A program made the translations under genes and the position numbers. From a virus: 64,000 bases of DNA. The stretch's first letter is position 1; the number at the start of each line of letters is the position of its first letter. The notes beneath the pieces were generated by a model that saw only the letters and a list, made by a program, of their open reading frames with translations, was not told the origin of the DNA and ran no database searches. The stretch is taken from positions 1-64,000 of the IMG/VR virus record IMGVR_UViG_3300005617_000232; one strand, given 5' to 3'. Of this stretch, positions 38,641 through 46,348 are shown piece after piece.

Positions 38641-39476
38641 GGGTACCTCGTCACGGCCGCGACGCCGAACAGCGAGTGCATCCACTCGGACACCTTGCGG
38701 CCCCAGCACGCCGAGCACGCGGCGTACCCGGTGAACGAGTACGGCGTCGAGTGGCCGGGCCAGCGGCCCGCGAGGAAGCGCGCGTAGAACGCGATGGCCT
38801 GCGGCCACCCGACTGAATCCGGCACCTCACCCTTCGGGCCATCCCAATCTGGGACATGCCAGCCGCTCCCGCACGAGGATAGGCCCCACACGTTGAAGCG
38901 GTTGTTGGAGCACGCCGCTGCGCCCAGGGAGGACTCCGTCGCGGCGGCTGCGGCCATGAAGTAGGGGCTGACCCCGTACCGGCGGCCCCAGCGCTCCAGG
39001 ATGGCTCCTGTGCCCGCCATAGGCGTGCCTGACAGGCCACGGTTGAGGCGTGCGACCACCTGGCCGACTGAACGCTGCCAGCGGCTTAGAGCGGCTCCTG
39101 CGGCCTTCGCGCGTGCCTGCCACTCCTCTGCGGCGAAGCGTGCCCACCGGCACGTCTTGCCGCGCACGATCGGAGTGCGGTCGGCCAACTGCCCGCCGCG
39201 GTTCACCTGCCGCTCCCAGGTCAGGGTCCGGTAATGAACGACAGCGCGGCGGGCAGACTTGCAGCGCTCGCCGTAGACGACGAACGCCGCGGAGCCGATG
39301 GAGTAGCCGGGCGCAGCGGCACGGATTGGTGCTGCCCCAGGGGAGGGGGTCCGTGCCCGGCCTGCGGCAGCCGACGCCTCGGGGGAAGCGGAGGCGGCTG
39401 CGCCCGAACTTGTGGTCGCCCAGATGAGGGTGGCGATGAGGGCGACGAGATAACCAGAGACGACGATTATTGCCAT
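38637..39476 (-). CDS. membrane-anchored lysozyme-like protein
   Basis: 279 residues from the ATG at 39476 (GGAGGAG further upstream). An N-terminal TM segment (about 3-22) is followed by an Ala/Pro linker and a C-terminal lysozyme/glucosaminidase-like domain: ILERWGRRYGVSPYFMAAAAATESSLG (catalytic Glu) then NNRFNVWGLSSCGSGW and SAIAFYARFL-type segments. Several Cys may form disulfides outside the membrane. May attack peptidoglycan from the periplasmic side; separate from the main lysis genes. Confidence 0.78.
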   Translation of the reverse strand: MAIIVVSGYLVALIATLIWATTSSGAAASASPEASAAAGRARTPSPGAAPIRAAAPGYSIGSAAFVVYGERCKSARRAVVHYRTLTWERQVNRGGQLADRTPIVRGKTCRWARFAAEEWQARAKAAGAALSRWQRSVGQVVARLNRGLSGTPMAGTGAILERWGRRYGVSPYFMAAAAATESSLGAAACSNNRFNVWGLSSCGSGWHVPDWDGPKGEVPDSVGWPQAIAFYARFLAGRWPGHSTPYSFTGYAACSACWGRKVSEWMHSLFGVAAVTRYP

Positions 39477-39655
39477 TCGAGTTGAGATGACCCTCTCTCC
39501 TCCGTGCGCTTCGCCCGCGCGATTGCCCGGGCCTGGTCGCGCCGCACGCGCTCGTCGTGAGCGAGCCATAGGTCGGCTATTGCGGCGATCACGGTGAAGA
39601 CGGCGAGGATGCCGACGATGTAGATGACGAACGTGGTGACAGGATCGAACACCAT
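39467..39655 (-). CDS. 62-residue TM protein
   Basis: ATG after GGAGGG. N-terminal TM span (TTFVIYIVGILAVFTVIAAIADLWLA) and a charged C-terminus. Its end overlaps the start of the lysozyme-like gene. Could be a holin-like or anchor protein. Confidence 0.65.
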   Translation of the reverse strand: MVFDPVTTFVIYIVGILAVFTVIAAIADLWLAHDERVRRDQARAIARAKRTEERGSSQLEWQ

Positions 39656-39831
39656 CAGGTTCCCTCCTTCTCCGCGCGGGGCGACGCTAACACGCTGCGA
39701 GGACGGTCCCAACCGTTGGCGTGTGCCAGCGCCTTCGCGCAGTGGTCGTGGGTGTACGTGCCGTCGGTGTTTCGATGGTGCTCGGCGCACTCCTTCCCGC
39801 AGTTCACGCAGGGGCGCTTTACCTCGGTCAC
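39655..39831 (-). CDS. 58-residue zinc-finger protein
   Basis: GTG in a GTGA overlap. CVNCGKEC ... H ... H ... C in the first half, consistent with a small zinc finger; Arg-rich tail. Unknown. Confidence 0.63.
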   Translation of the reverse strand: MTEVKRPCVNCGKECAEHHRNTDGTYTHDHCAKALAHANGWDRPRSVLASPRAEKEGT

Positions 39832-40019
39832 AGCTTCTCAGCCCACTCCAGGGCGAGGGCCGCGCACCGGCGGGCCTCCTCCACGTCGCCCTCCTGGATT
39901 GCCATCTGCGCGAGGAACGAGTAGCCCTCGGCCATGTCGGTCGCGCGGTGGGCTTCGTCGCGCCACTGGTCGAGCCGCGTCCTGAGCGCTGCATCGGTGG
40001 GTGCGTCGACCTCCGTCAT
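39828..40019 (-). CDS. small helical protein
   Basis: 63 residues, ATG start. Two helices with TPR-like spacing (SFLAQMAIQEGDVEEARRCAALALEWAEK). Unknown. Confidence 0.64.
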   Translation of the reverse strand: MTEVDAPTDAALRTRLDQWRDEAHRATDMAEGYSFLAQMAIQEGDVEEARRCAALALEWAEKL

Positions 40020-40477
40020 CGTCGCCGGATCGCCACGTCGTAGGGCTTCTCGATGACGGTCGAGTTGCGCTCGATGATGGCGGCGTACTCCGGGTTGGCC
40101 TTCGCCGCCCGCGTCGCCTCGACGGCGGCCACGCGGTAGCTCACCGTCTCGACCACGATCTCGGAGACGCGCTCGTCGGGCATCCCCGCAGCGAGCAACT
40201 CGTCGCGGATGGCCTCGGCGTCGTATGCCTTCTCGGGGCCGCCGCGGATCTCGGCCTTGCGACCGCCGCCGACCGAGAACGTCTTCGCGGTGCCGCCCTT
40301 CTGCCAGTAGCGCACGAGGGAGTCGGAGAGTACGCGCTTGACTTCGCGCCAGCGCCCCTCGATCTCGCGGATGTCCTGGAGCGCGAGCGCGACCTCGCGC
40401 GGCTCGTTCAGGTTCACCACGGTGCCGGTGCCGGGCACGACCAGCGCCTCGGACTCGCGTACCTCGATGTCGGTCAT
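40016..40477 (-). CDS. phage protein of unknown function
   Basis: 153 residues, ATG start. Two-part architecture: N-terminal beta/helical (EVALALQDIREIEGRWREVKRVL) and C-terminal helical (EAIRDELLAAGMPDERVSEIV ... RAAKANPEYAAIIERNST). Resembles Gam-type or early-protein helices only loosely. Likely DNA-associated. Confidence 0.66.
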   Translation of the reverse strand: MTDIEVRESEALVVPGTGTVVNLNEPREVALALQDIREIEGRWREVKRVLSDSLVRYWQKGGTAKTFSVGGGRKAEIRGGPEKAYDAEAIRDELLAAGMPDERVSEIVVETVSYRVAAVEATRAAKANPEYAAIIERNSTVIEKPYDVAIRRR

Positions 40478-40740
40478 GTCGCCTCCCGTATGGCTGCTTC
40501 GGTGAGCCTGTACTCAGGCACGCCGTGAATCCATCGCTCGCGGACGACCAGGCCCTCGCGTTCCATGTTCGCCAGGAGACGACCGCCGGTGCGGCGGTAG
40601 GCGTGCTGGCGACCAGTCGACGGGTTCCACGAGGTGTTCTTCTTCTCCGTGTAGTACTGGACGAAGGTGCCACCTCTGATCCCGGTGCGGATGCCTCGCG
40701 CGAGGAGCCAGCGCACCGCGTCTTGCTGCGCGACCGTCAC
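40474..40740 (-). CDS. winged-helix-like protein
   Basis: 88 residues, GTG in a GTGA overlap. LLARGIRTGIRGG, then GGRLLANMEREGLVVRER and HGVPEYRLT fit a winged helix with a beta wing. Likely DNA-binding regulator. Confidence 0.66.
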   Translation of the reverse strand: MTVAQQDAVRWLLARGIRTGIRGGTFVQYYTEKKNTSWNPSTGRQHAYRRTGGRLLANMEREGLVVRERWIHGVPEYRLTEAAIREAT

Positions 40741-40913
40741 TGCATCTCCCTCTGCTTGGCCTCCCGCCCGCGGCGGTAGCTGGTCAGGTACTCAGGCTCG
40801 TCGGACTGCTTCTCCGCGCCCTCGCGACCGTGACGGAAGCCGTCCTCGCGCAGGCGTACCCGCCTGGACGTCTCCGCGCTTCCCACGATCTTCGGGGCTA
40901 CTCCTCGGGGCAT
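40737..40913 (-). CDS. 58-residue charged protein
   Basis: ATG start, stop overlapping the next GTG. Arg/Glu-rich. No domain. Confidence 0.62.
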   Translation of the reverse strand: MPRGVAPKIVGSAETSRRVRLREDGFRHGREGAEKQSDEPEYLTSYRRGREAKQREMQ

Positions 40914-40923
40914 GTGGTCTCCT

Positions 40924-41010
40924 TCATCGTCTCGGGCCGTTCGTCGCGATGAGCGCGAACAGCGGGATGCCGATCAGACAGACGACCGCGGCGGCGATCG
41001 TGGTGATCAT
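40924..41010 (-). CDS. 28-residue single-TM peptide
   Basis: ATG start with a weak GAGG box. MITT then a hydrophobic span (IAAAVVCLIGIPLFALIA), basic end. Joins the set of tiny membrane peptides. Confidence 0.58.
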   Translation of the reverse strand: MITTIAAAVVCLIGIPLFALIATNGPRR

Positions 41011-41015
41011 CGTCC

Positions 41016-41192
41016 TCACTCCTTCCCCTCGGGTCGGTGGGGGTTCGGCTGGAAGTCGTACTCGGGGTCGCAGAGCGCGCAGGTGGCCGGATCGTGCGTC
41101 TGGTCCTTGCGGCGGTCGCAGTGGCGGCACCTGCCCGCCCCGTTGCACTCGAAGGGGTGGAAGTTCTCGGCGGGGTCGACGTGGGCGGTCAT
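41016..41192 (-). CDS. 58-residue zinc-type protein
   Basis: ATG in an ATGA overlap. CRHCDRRK and CALCDPE form two CxxC half-sites. Unknown. Confidence 0.66.
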   Translation of the reverse strand: MTAHVDPAENFHPFECNGAGRCRHCDRRKDQTHDPATCALCDPEYDFQPNPHRPEGKE

Positions 41193-41392
41193 CGGCAGGT
41201 GCAGTCGAGGTAGCGGGTGAGCACCACCGGGCCGCAGCGCACGCTCCACTTGACGCCCTGCGCGTACTGGCGCGAGGGGTGGAGCGTGTTGCGCTGCACG
41301 AGCCGGACGCGGGGGATTCGGTGCTGGCGGCCGAAGCCCCAGTCGAGGAACCACCAGCGCCAGGTGTATCGAGGGAGCAGGCGGACGTTCAT
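41189..41392 (-). CDS. 67-residue basic protein
   Basis: ATG start (ATGA). Arg/Trp-rich (YTWRWWFLDWGF), ends in Cys. Unknown. Confidence 0.62.
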   Translation of the reverse strand: MNVRLLPRYTWRWWFLDWGFGRQHRIPRVRLVQRNTLHPSRQYAQGVKWSVRCGPVVLTRYLDCTCR

Positions 41393-41763
41393 GCCGCCAC
41401 CGCTGCGAATGCAGCCTCGGCCTCGTCGCAGCCCGTCCAGTCGGTGTAGCCGTCCGTGTCCCAGTCGCGCCGGAAGGCGGTGACGCGGCGGGTGCCGGTG
41501 ACTGCGCCATCGCTCAGGCGCATCACGATCTGCACGTCGCTGCCGTCGGCCTTCGCGCCGTAGAGCGTAACCTCGGCGTAGCTCGGCAGGATCTCGACCT
41601 TGATGGGCGAGGCGGTCAGGCCAAACTCGCCGCTGTCGGTGAGGGAGAGCAGTGCGGTGACTGCGCGCCCGATGCGCTCGTTCATGGGCGTCGCGGCCGA
41701 CAGCTTGCGGCCGAGGCGATCAGTTGTGCGCGGGTTGAGCGGCGCGCTGGATGTGTGAGTCAT
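41389..41763 (-). CDS. hypothetical protein
   Basis: 124 residues, ATG in an ATGA overlap. Beta-rich centre (SPIKVEILPSYAEVTLYGAKADGSD) and helix start. No recognised family. Confidence 0.65.
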   Translation of the reverse strand: MTHTSSAPLNPRTTDRLGRKLSAATPMNERIGRAVTALLSLTDSGEFGLTASPIKVEILPSYAEVTLYGAKADGSDVQIVMRLSDGAVTGTRRVTAFRRDWDTDGYTDWTGCDEAEAAFAAVAA

Positions 41764-41969
41764 GACGCCTCCTTTAGCACCTTCGCGTTGCGCTCGGCGA
41801 GGCAGGCGGGGTGCCACTTGGTGTGCTTCAGGGTGAAGTCCTGCAACGAGGGCTTGCCGGGCACCGGCATCTCGAAGGGCACCTGAGTGCCGTCCGTGAT
41901 CTGGCTCTTGCAGCCCGCGCATGGGGGGTTCTGCGTAGCGGTCATGGTGTCTCCTGTCGTGGACTTCAT
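41760..41969 (-). CDS. 69-residue zinc-type protein with dual start
   Basis: Starts MKSTTGDT at promoter P3, or from an internal ATG after AGGAGA (61 residues). CAGCKS and KWHPACLAE form a zinc half-site pair. Unknown. Confidence 0.7.
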   Translation of the reverse strand: MKSTTGDTMTATQNPPCAGCKSQITDGTQVPFEMPVPGKPSLQDFTLKHTKWHPACLAERNAKVLKEAS

Positions 41970-42009
41970 GGCACTAGGGACTCTAGCAGACCCCGCGGGA
42001 TGGAGTCAA
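41967..42009 (-). promoter_or_regulatory. repeat-class promoter P3
   Basis: TTGACT (42004-42009), 18-base spacer, TAGAGT (41980-41985), 10 bases ending GTGCC, then ATGAAGTCCAC. Confidence 0.8.
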
Positions 42010-42013
42010 GCGC

Positions 42014-42334
42014 CTACGCGGCTTGGTTCAGGCGGCGCTCGCACGCCTCGCGGGCACCGGGGTAGCGGTGCGCTCCGGGGCCGTGCGGGCAGCGGCGGCG
42101 GCCGAGCACGCGGTCGGCTCGCTCGCGCAGGCGGCGCAGGAAGGCTTCGATGACCGGGTGGTGCCCCGCGCACGCCTCGTAGGTGCGCGAGTACGGGTCG
42201 TCGGGGTCTACGTGGTGGCGGTGGATGCGTCCCGAGCAGGGGCCTGCGGCGGCGTCAAAGAGATACGCGGCGGCGCACACGCCGTCGCGCGGAAGGTCAC
42301 GCCAGGCGCGGGTGTTGTAGACCTCGGTATGCAC
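42014..42334 (-). CDS. HNH-type nuclease-like protein
   Basis: 106 residues, GTG start. A compact HNH-like core: CSGRIHRHHVDPDDPYS then CAGHHPVIEAF, with a Cys-rich C-terminus. May act in DNA processing. A palindrome (CCGTAATACGG) and AT-rich DNA lie upstream. Confidence 0.7.
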   Translation of the reverse strand: MHTEVYNTRAWRDLPRDGVCAAAYLFDAAAGPCSGRIHRHHVDPDDPYSRTYEACAGHHPVIEAFLRRLRERADRVLGRRRCPHGPGAHRYPGAREACERRLNQAA

Positions 42335-42375
42335 GGGACATCACTGCCCCGAATCGTACCCCGTATTACGGATGC
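42335..42375 (-). promoter_or_regulatory. possible promoter/operator upstream of HNH gene
   Basis: AT-rich gap with an 11-base palindrome (CCGTAATACGG) and a TACGAT-like -10 before the GTG start. It lacks the conserved GTGCCATGAAG element. Weak evidence. Confidence 0.4.
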
Positions 42376-43611
42376 TTATGCAGTGGGGGCGTACTCGGGC
42401 TGACCCGTGAAGTCGGCGTAGCGCTGGCGGATGACGTCGCAGTAGGCGGGGTCGATCTCCATGATCAGCGCCCGTCGCCCTGCCACCTCTGCGGCGACCA
42501 GAGTGGAACCCGAGCCGCCGAATAGGTCGAGGACTGTCTCCCCGCGCCGAGTGCTGTTGAGAATGGCCCGTTCCAGCAGCGCGACAGGCTTCTGTGTGGG
42601 ATGGAGATCATTGGTGCGTGGCTTCGGGTGTTCCCAGATGGTGACCTCGTTGGTAGCTCCGAAGAACCGCGGAGCCTTCTTCGCCTTCGAGGCATAGAGC
42701 AACGGCTCGTGCCTGGGTATGTACTGGGCGGTGAGCGCGCCGGTGGGAACGTCCTTCACCCAGATGATCACGGCCCGCTGAGTGAAGCCGGAATCGACGA
42801 CCGCGTTCAACACCTCGCGCGAGCGCGAGTCGGAGAACCAGAGGTACAAGGAGCCGTCCGGGCGCAGCAACTCAAACATGACCGGCAACGCCGCTGCGTA
42901 CAACTCGGCGTTCTGATCCCCGAGCACCGTTCGCGTCTTGCGCTTGCCCGTTCGAGCAGAGAACTCCTGCGCGCCGCCCTGGTACTTCACCCCGTAAGGA
43001 GGGTCGGTCAGCACCAGGTCGACACCACCGCCGGTCAGATGCCTTACCTGCTCGTCGTCGGTGGCGTCGCCGCACATAAGTCGATGCCCACCCAGTTCGT
43101 AGACCTCCCCAAGCGCGGAACGCGGGTCGGCTGGAGGGTCGACAACCGCGTCAGGATCGCCGACGCGGTTCCCGCGGTTCCGCCATTCAATATCCGCCAG
43201 CAACTCCTCTACGTCGTCGCGCTCGTACCCTGTGCCGCGCAGGGCGTCCGCGTCGTAGTACGGCTTCAGCAACTCGGCCAGCAGGTCGTCCTCGTACTCG
43301 CCCAGGTCGCCCGTGCGGTTATCGGCCAGCAGGTACGCCTCCACCTCGGCCTCGGTCAGGTCGGAGCGCACGACCGCGATGTGCGTCCAGCCCGCGTCGA
43401 CCGCAGCGCGCAGGGTGTGGTTGCCCGCCACCACCGTGCCGTCCGGCAGTGCCAGGATGGGTCGCTGCTGCCCGAAGCGCTCCAGGGACGCGCGGATGGC
43501 CTCCACGTTGCCCCGGCGCGGGTTGCGCGGGTGCGCCTGCATCTCGTCGACCGGCGCGAGCATCCGCCGCAGACCCTCGTTGCCGTTCCACACCTTGCGC
43601 GCAGTCGCCAT
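42376..43611 (-). CDS. ParB-domain DNA methyltransferase
   Basis: 411 residues, ATG in an ATGA overlap. N-terminal ParB-like nuclease/CTPase-fold domain (about 18-110: HPRNPRRGNVEAIRASLERFGQQRP, GTVVAGNHTLRAA) and C-terminal N6-adenine/N4-cytosine methyltransferase with DPPY (203-206) and FGGSGS near 372, in the order of beta-class enzymes. The ParB part probably guides DNA binding. Likely protects phage DNA from restriction or regulates it. Confidence 0.9.
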   Translation of the reverse strand: MATARKVWNGNEGLRRMLAPVDEMQAHPRNPRRGNVEAIRASLERFGQQRPILALPDGTVVAGNHTLRAAVDAGWTHIAVVRSDLTEAEVEAYLLADNRTGDLGEYEDDLLAELLKPYYDADALRGTGYERDDVEELLADIEWRNRGNRVGDPDAVVDPPADPRSALGEVYELGGHRLMCGDATDDEQVRHLTGGGVDLVLTDPPYGVKYQGGAQEFSARTGKRKTRTVLGDQNAELYAAALPVMFELLRPDGSLYLWFSDSRSREVLNAVVDSGFTQRAVIIWVKDVPTGALTAQYIPRHEPLLYASKAKKAPRFFGATNEVTIWEHPKPRTNDLHPTQKPVALLERAILNSTRRGETVLDLFGGSGSTLVAAEVAGRRALIMEIDPAYCDVIRQRYADFTGQPEYAPTA

Positions 43612-44009
43612 CAGAGCGAAGCGTACAAGCGGCGCTGGAGCCACTCAGCGCGCTTCTCCGGGCCTCCGAGGCGTTCGGCGAGGTAGGCCATCGTGTCCGG
43701 CCGGTTGCGCGTCAGGTACGCACCCAGCAGCCTGCGGGTGACTTCATGCTCGGCGGTGAGCTTGCCGTGGCAGCCGGTGGTGCCGTCACCACAGAGCATC
43801 ACCAGGTTGGCCTCGACGTCGTCGCGCGGCTTGTTGAGCAGGTGATGGAGGGTGAGCTTGCGCGTGGCGCGGGTGGCCCCGCAGATCACGCACTCGTCCC
43901 AGTGGACGTGCAGGCGGCGCAGGAGTTCCAGGTCGCGGACCCGGCGCACGGGCTTCGGGTCAGGTGCCAAGCGGCTCGCGGATCGGCTGGGGGTCGAAGG
44001 GCTTGCCAC
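43611..44009 (-). CDS. HNH endonuclease
   Basis: 132 residues. Clear HNH: CVICGATRATRKLTLHHLLNKPRDDVEANLVMLCGDGTTGCHGKL (Cys ligands and HH). The start is uncertain: an ATG at 44009 or a TTG about 38 bases later near the overlap. Possibly a packaging-associated or homing nuclease. Confidence 0.85.
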   Translation of the reverse strand: MASPSTPSRSASRLAPDPKPVRRVRDLELLRRLHVHWDECVICGATRATRKLTLHHLLNKPRDDVEANLVMLCGDGTTGCHGKLTAEHEVTRRLLGAYLTRNRPDTMAYLAERLGGPEKRAEWLQRRLYASL

Positions 44010-44358
44010 GTGCGTCGGAGTAGACCATCCGGTGCTCCTGAGAGCGGGCGGTGAGGACGCGCTCGATCTCGCCGCTGTCCCAACTCCCCGGCGTCCAGAC
44101 GTGGGCCGCGGTGCCCGCCATGCGGAAGGCGGTCATCCAGTCTTTCTGGTCGGGTCGCAGCCGATCGCCGTCGCCCTTGATCTCCACCACGATGGTGCGG
44201 TCGCGCACGAGCATCAGGTCGGGGAAGCCCTTGCCGTCGGCGGCGACCGGCGTGCGCCAGATCCCGTCGCGCCCTTGCATCGCGGAGAAGTGCGCCACCT
44301 TCCACCCGAGCGTGCGGGCGAGGTCGATGACGGCCTTCTGAAGATCCTTGCCGGTCAC
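43960..44358 (-). CDS. VRR-NUC nuclease
   Basis: 132 residues, GTG in a GTGA overlap. PD-(D/E)XK core: FPDLMLVRDRTIVVEIKGDGD with D47, E59 and K61. VRR-NUC domains act in DNA repair or Holliday-junction cleavage. Neighbour of a second PD-(D/E)XK protein. Confidence 0.87.
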   Translation of the reverse strand: MTGKDLQKAVIDLARTLGWKVAHFSAMQGRDGIWRTPVAADGKGFPDLMLVRDRTIVVEIKGDGDRLRPDQKDWMTAFRMAGTAAHVWTPGSWDSGEIERVLTARSQEHRMVYSDARGKPFDPQPIREPLGT

Positions 44359-44747
44359 CGGGGCGGCAGCCCCAGAAGGGCGCGTAGCGGCACCACACGG
44401 GCACGTGTCGGGCAGGAACCGTAGGGCTGGTCGCGTACCTCGGCTACCTCCACAAGGCCGCGCAGGCGGGCCGTGGAGACGCCGACGAAGCACGAAGGCG
44501 GATCCCCGAGGGCGAAGATCCAGCAGTCGGCTTCGCTAGTCGAGATGCCGCACGGCTTCCACTGGCCCTGCCGTCCGGGATCGTGCGCGACCTCGACGTA
44601 GACCTTGCCGGTCTCCAGCGCACGGCGGTCGTGCTTCACCTCGAAGCGGTCCCCTCCCGATGCCATCTCGTAGAACCACGCCTCGACCGCGAGGCCCCCG
44701 GCCAACTGCACGTCGAACCGGTAGTCGCGGTTGTGCGGAACGCTCAC
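44355..44747 (-). CDS. PD-(D/E)XK-type nuclease-like protein
   Basis: 130 residues, GTG in a GTGA overlap. GGDRFEVKHDRRALETGKVYVEV (D33, E36-V-K38) matches the catalytic strand of small restriction-fold nucleases seen in phages, followed by ISTSEADCWIF. Substrate unknown. Confidence 0.75.
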   Translation of the reverse strand: MSVPHNRDYRFDVQLAGGLAVEAWFYEMASGGDRFEVKHDRRALETGKVYVEVAHDPGRQGQWKPCGISTSEADCWIFALGDPPSCFVGVSTARLRGLVEVAEVRDQPYGSCPTRARVVPLRALLGLPPR

Positions 44748-45370
44748 CCGATCAGCCTCGGCAGCGTCTCGCGCACGTCGCCGTTCCACTCTCCGGGCAC
44801 CTCGTTCCCGAGGCTCACCCATCCCTCGCGCTGGCGGCGGGCGAACAGTTCGAGGTACGGCCCCGGGAAGGACTCGGCCAACTCGTAGAGCGTGTCGGGC
44901 TTGCGCGAGTGGCGCGCGTTCGTTGACAGCAGGCCGACCCAGTTCGTGCGCACCGCAGCGTTGCCGCGGGACGCCAGCAGGATCGGCTCCGAGCACCCGC
45001 GCAGCCAGTAGCCGACCCCGTAGGCCGGGGCGAACACCGGCTCGCGTCCGCCGGTGATGTCGGTCGCCTTCAACCACGGCAGCCCGGTCTTGAACGTGAA
45101 GCCCCACGTCTCGATGAGGCGCAGCGCGTCGGGGATGAAGGGCCAGGTCGTCCACAGCAACAGGACGGCATCGCGCGCGCACACGTCGCCGACGGGGAGC
45201 GCTTCCAGGGCTGCCTGGTCGAGCGTGCCGTACTCGTAGTTCGCGTAGCCGGTCAGGTCGCGGTGCTGGTTCGCAGCCTGGTACTGCCAGGGCGGGTCGG
45301 CGATCACGACCTTGAACGGGTCGCCGGACCACGGAGTGACCGGCGTCACCTCGTCCGCGAACAGGCTCAC
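44744..45370 (-). CDS. MT-A70-family methyltransferase
   Basis: 208 residues, GTG start. DPPW at 25-28 (VVIADPPWQY) and LLLWTTWPFIPDALRLIETWGF identify the MT-A70 group (adenine N6). In phages these usually methylate DNA. With the ParB-type enzyme, two methylation specificities are possible. Confidence 0.9.
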   Translation of the reverse strand: MSLFADEVTPVTPWSGDPFKVVIADPPWQYQAANQHRDLTGYANYEYGTLDQAALEALPVGDVCARDAVLLLWTTWPFIPDALRLIETWGFTFKTGLPWLKATDITGGREPVFAPAYGVGYWLRGCSEPILLASRGNAAVRTNWVGLLSTNARHSRKPDTLYELAESFPGPYLELFARRQREGWVSLGNEVPGEWNGDVRETLPRLIG

Positions 45371-45708
45371 AGCCGCTTCCACCACTGCTCCTCGCGGTCA
45401 CGCTCACTTCCCCACTCCACGTCCTCGATGAGGAGTTGGTGCTCGGGGGTGGCCGTCAGTTCGGCAGGCTCATCGCTGGGCAGCGCGTCGGCCTGCTCCA
45501 CCCCCGAGTCTTCAGCGTCCGGGTCGAACGTCTCGAACGCGGTGTCGACCTCGTCCTCGCGGTGAGGGTGCGCGCGCAGGTACGCCTGCATCGCCGCGGT
45601 GACGGGGTTGTCCGGGACCGACTCACCACAATCGGCCCCGGACCCACGAGCAAGCGGCCCTCCGTCCAGCCCTGAAGGGCTTCTGCGAGCGTACTCCTTC
45701 GGATTCAC
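45367..45708 (-). CDS. acidic hypothetical protein
   Basis: 113 residues, GTG start. Acidic, Pro-rich middle; C-terminus with several Trp. Unknown; overlaps both neighbours. Confidence 0.64.
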   Translation of the reverse strand: MNPKEYARRSPSGLDGGPLARGSGADCGESVPDNPVTAAMQAYLRAHPHREDEVDTAFETFDPDAEDSGVEQADALPSDEPAELTATPEHQLLIEDVEWGSERDREEQWWKRL

Positions 45709-45992
45709 TTCTTGCTCGACTCCTCGGGCAGCCCGTACTGCGCCAGCACCTCGCCCCAGAACTGGGCGGCCTCGCGGTTCGCGATCTCGACCATCATGTT
45801 GCGCTCACCCGAGCGGCTGAGGTCCCTGTCCTGGGTGCGGCGCAGGGCCAGGCCCGCCAGGCTCGCGATCTCCTTGCGGACGATCATCTGGATCGCCCCG
45901 ATCAGCGCCTCGTTGTCCGAGCGCGCGACCGCTCCGAGCGTCGCGATGATGTCCTTCTCGGCGTCCGTGAACTCGACCGGCTCGACTCCCAT
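45705..45992 (-). CDS. helical protein of unknown function
   Basis: 95 residues. Two long helices (EKDIIATLGAVARSDNEALIGAIQMIVRK; FWGEVLAQYG). Could be a DNA-binding or coil protein. No family certain. Confidence 0.64.
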   Translation of the reverse strand: MGVEPVEFTDAEKDIIATLGAVARSDNEALIGAIQMIVRKEIASLAGLALRRTQDRDLSRSGERNMMVEIANREAAQFWGEVLAQYGLPEESSKK

Positions 45993-46348
45993 CAGACCTC
46001 CTCTCTGATACGACCTGTGGATATTCCCTCCAGGGGGAGGACCGCCATCGCTCGACGGATCTGCTCCTGGCGTCGGGATGACATAAGCGGGTAGAGACGC
46101 TGGGTCAGTTCACGCGCCCGCGCCCCGATGAGTCGCCATTCCCAGATGTCCTGCTGAGCGCCCTGGTGCCAACTCTGTGCGCGTGCGCTCCTGCGTTGCA
46201 GATGAAGGCTGCCGCCGTGGGCCGCCTGGAGCCGCTCCAGCGGCTCTCGCTGCACCTGCTTCGCCTTCACCACCAGACCACGGTTGTCGTAGAACGTGCC
46301 CTCGCCCTCTAGGAAACCAGCGGTCCACATGAGGTCGGGATCGGTCAT
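45992..46348 (-). CDS. LAGLIDADG-like homing-type protein
   Basis: 118 residues, ATG start. One motif like the LAGLIDADG helix (AGFLEGEGTFYDNRG, residues 10-24) with a basic DNA-binding body (RRSARAQSWHQ) and a C-terminal helix. One domain suffices for dimeric enzymes. Freestanding, not in an intron as far as seen. Confidence 0.72.
   Translation of the reverse strand: MTDPDLMWTAGFLEGEGTFYDNRGLVVKAKQVQREPLERLQAAHGGSLHLQRRSARAQSWHQGAQQDIWEWRLIGARARELTQRLYPLMSSRRQEQIRRAMAVLPLEGISTGRIREEV

Noticed and set aside
45992-46348. Intron-encoded homing endonuclease
   Set aside because: The neighbours are whole genes with overlapping starts and stops; no interrupted gene is evident, so it is reported as freestanding.
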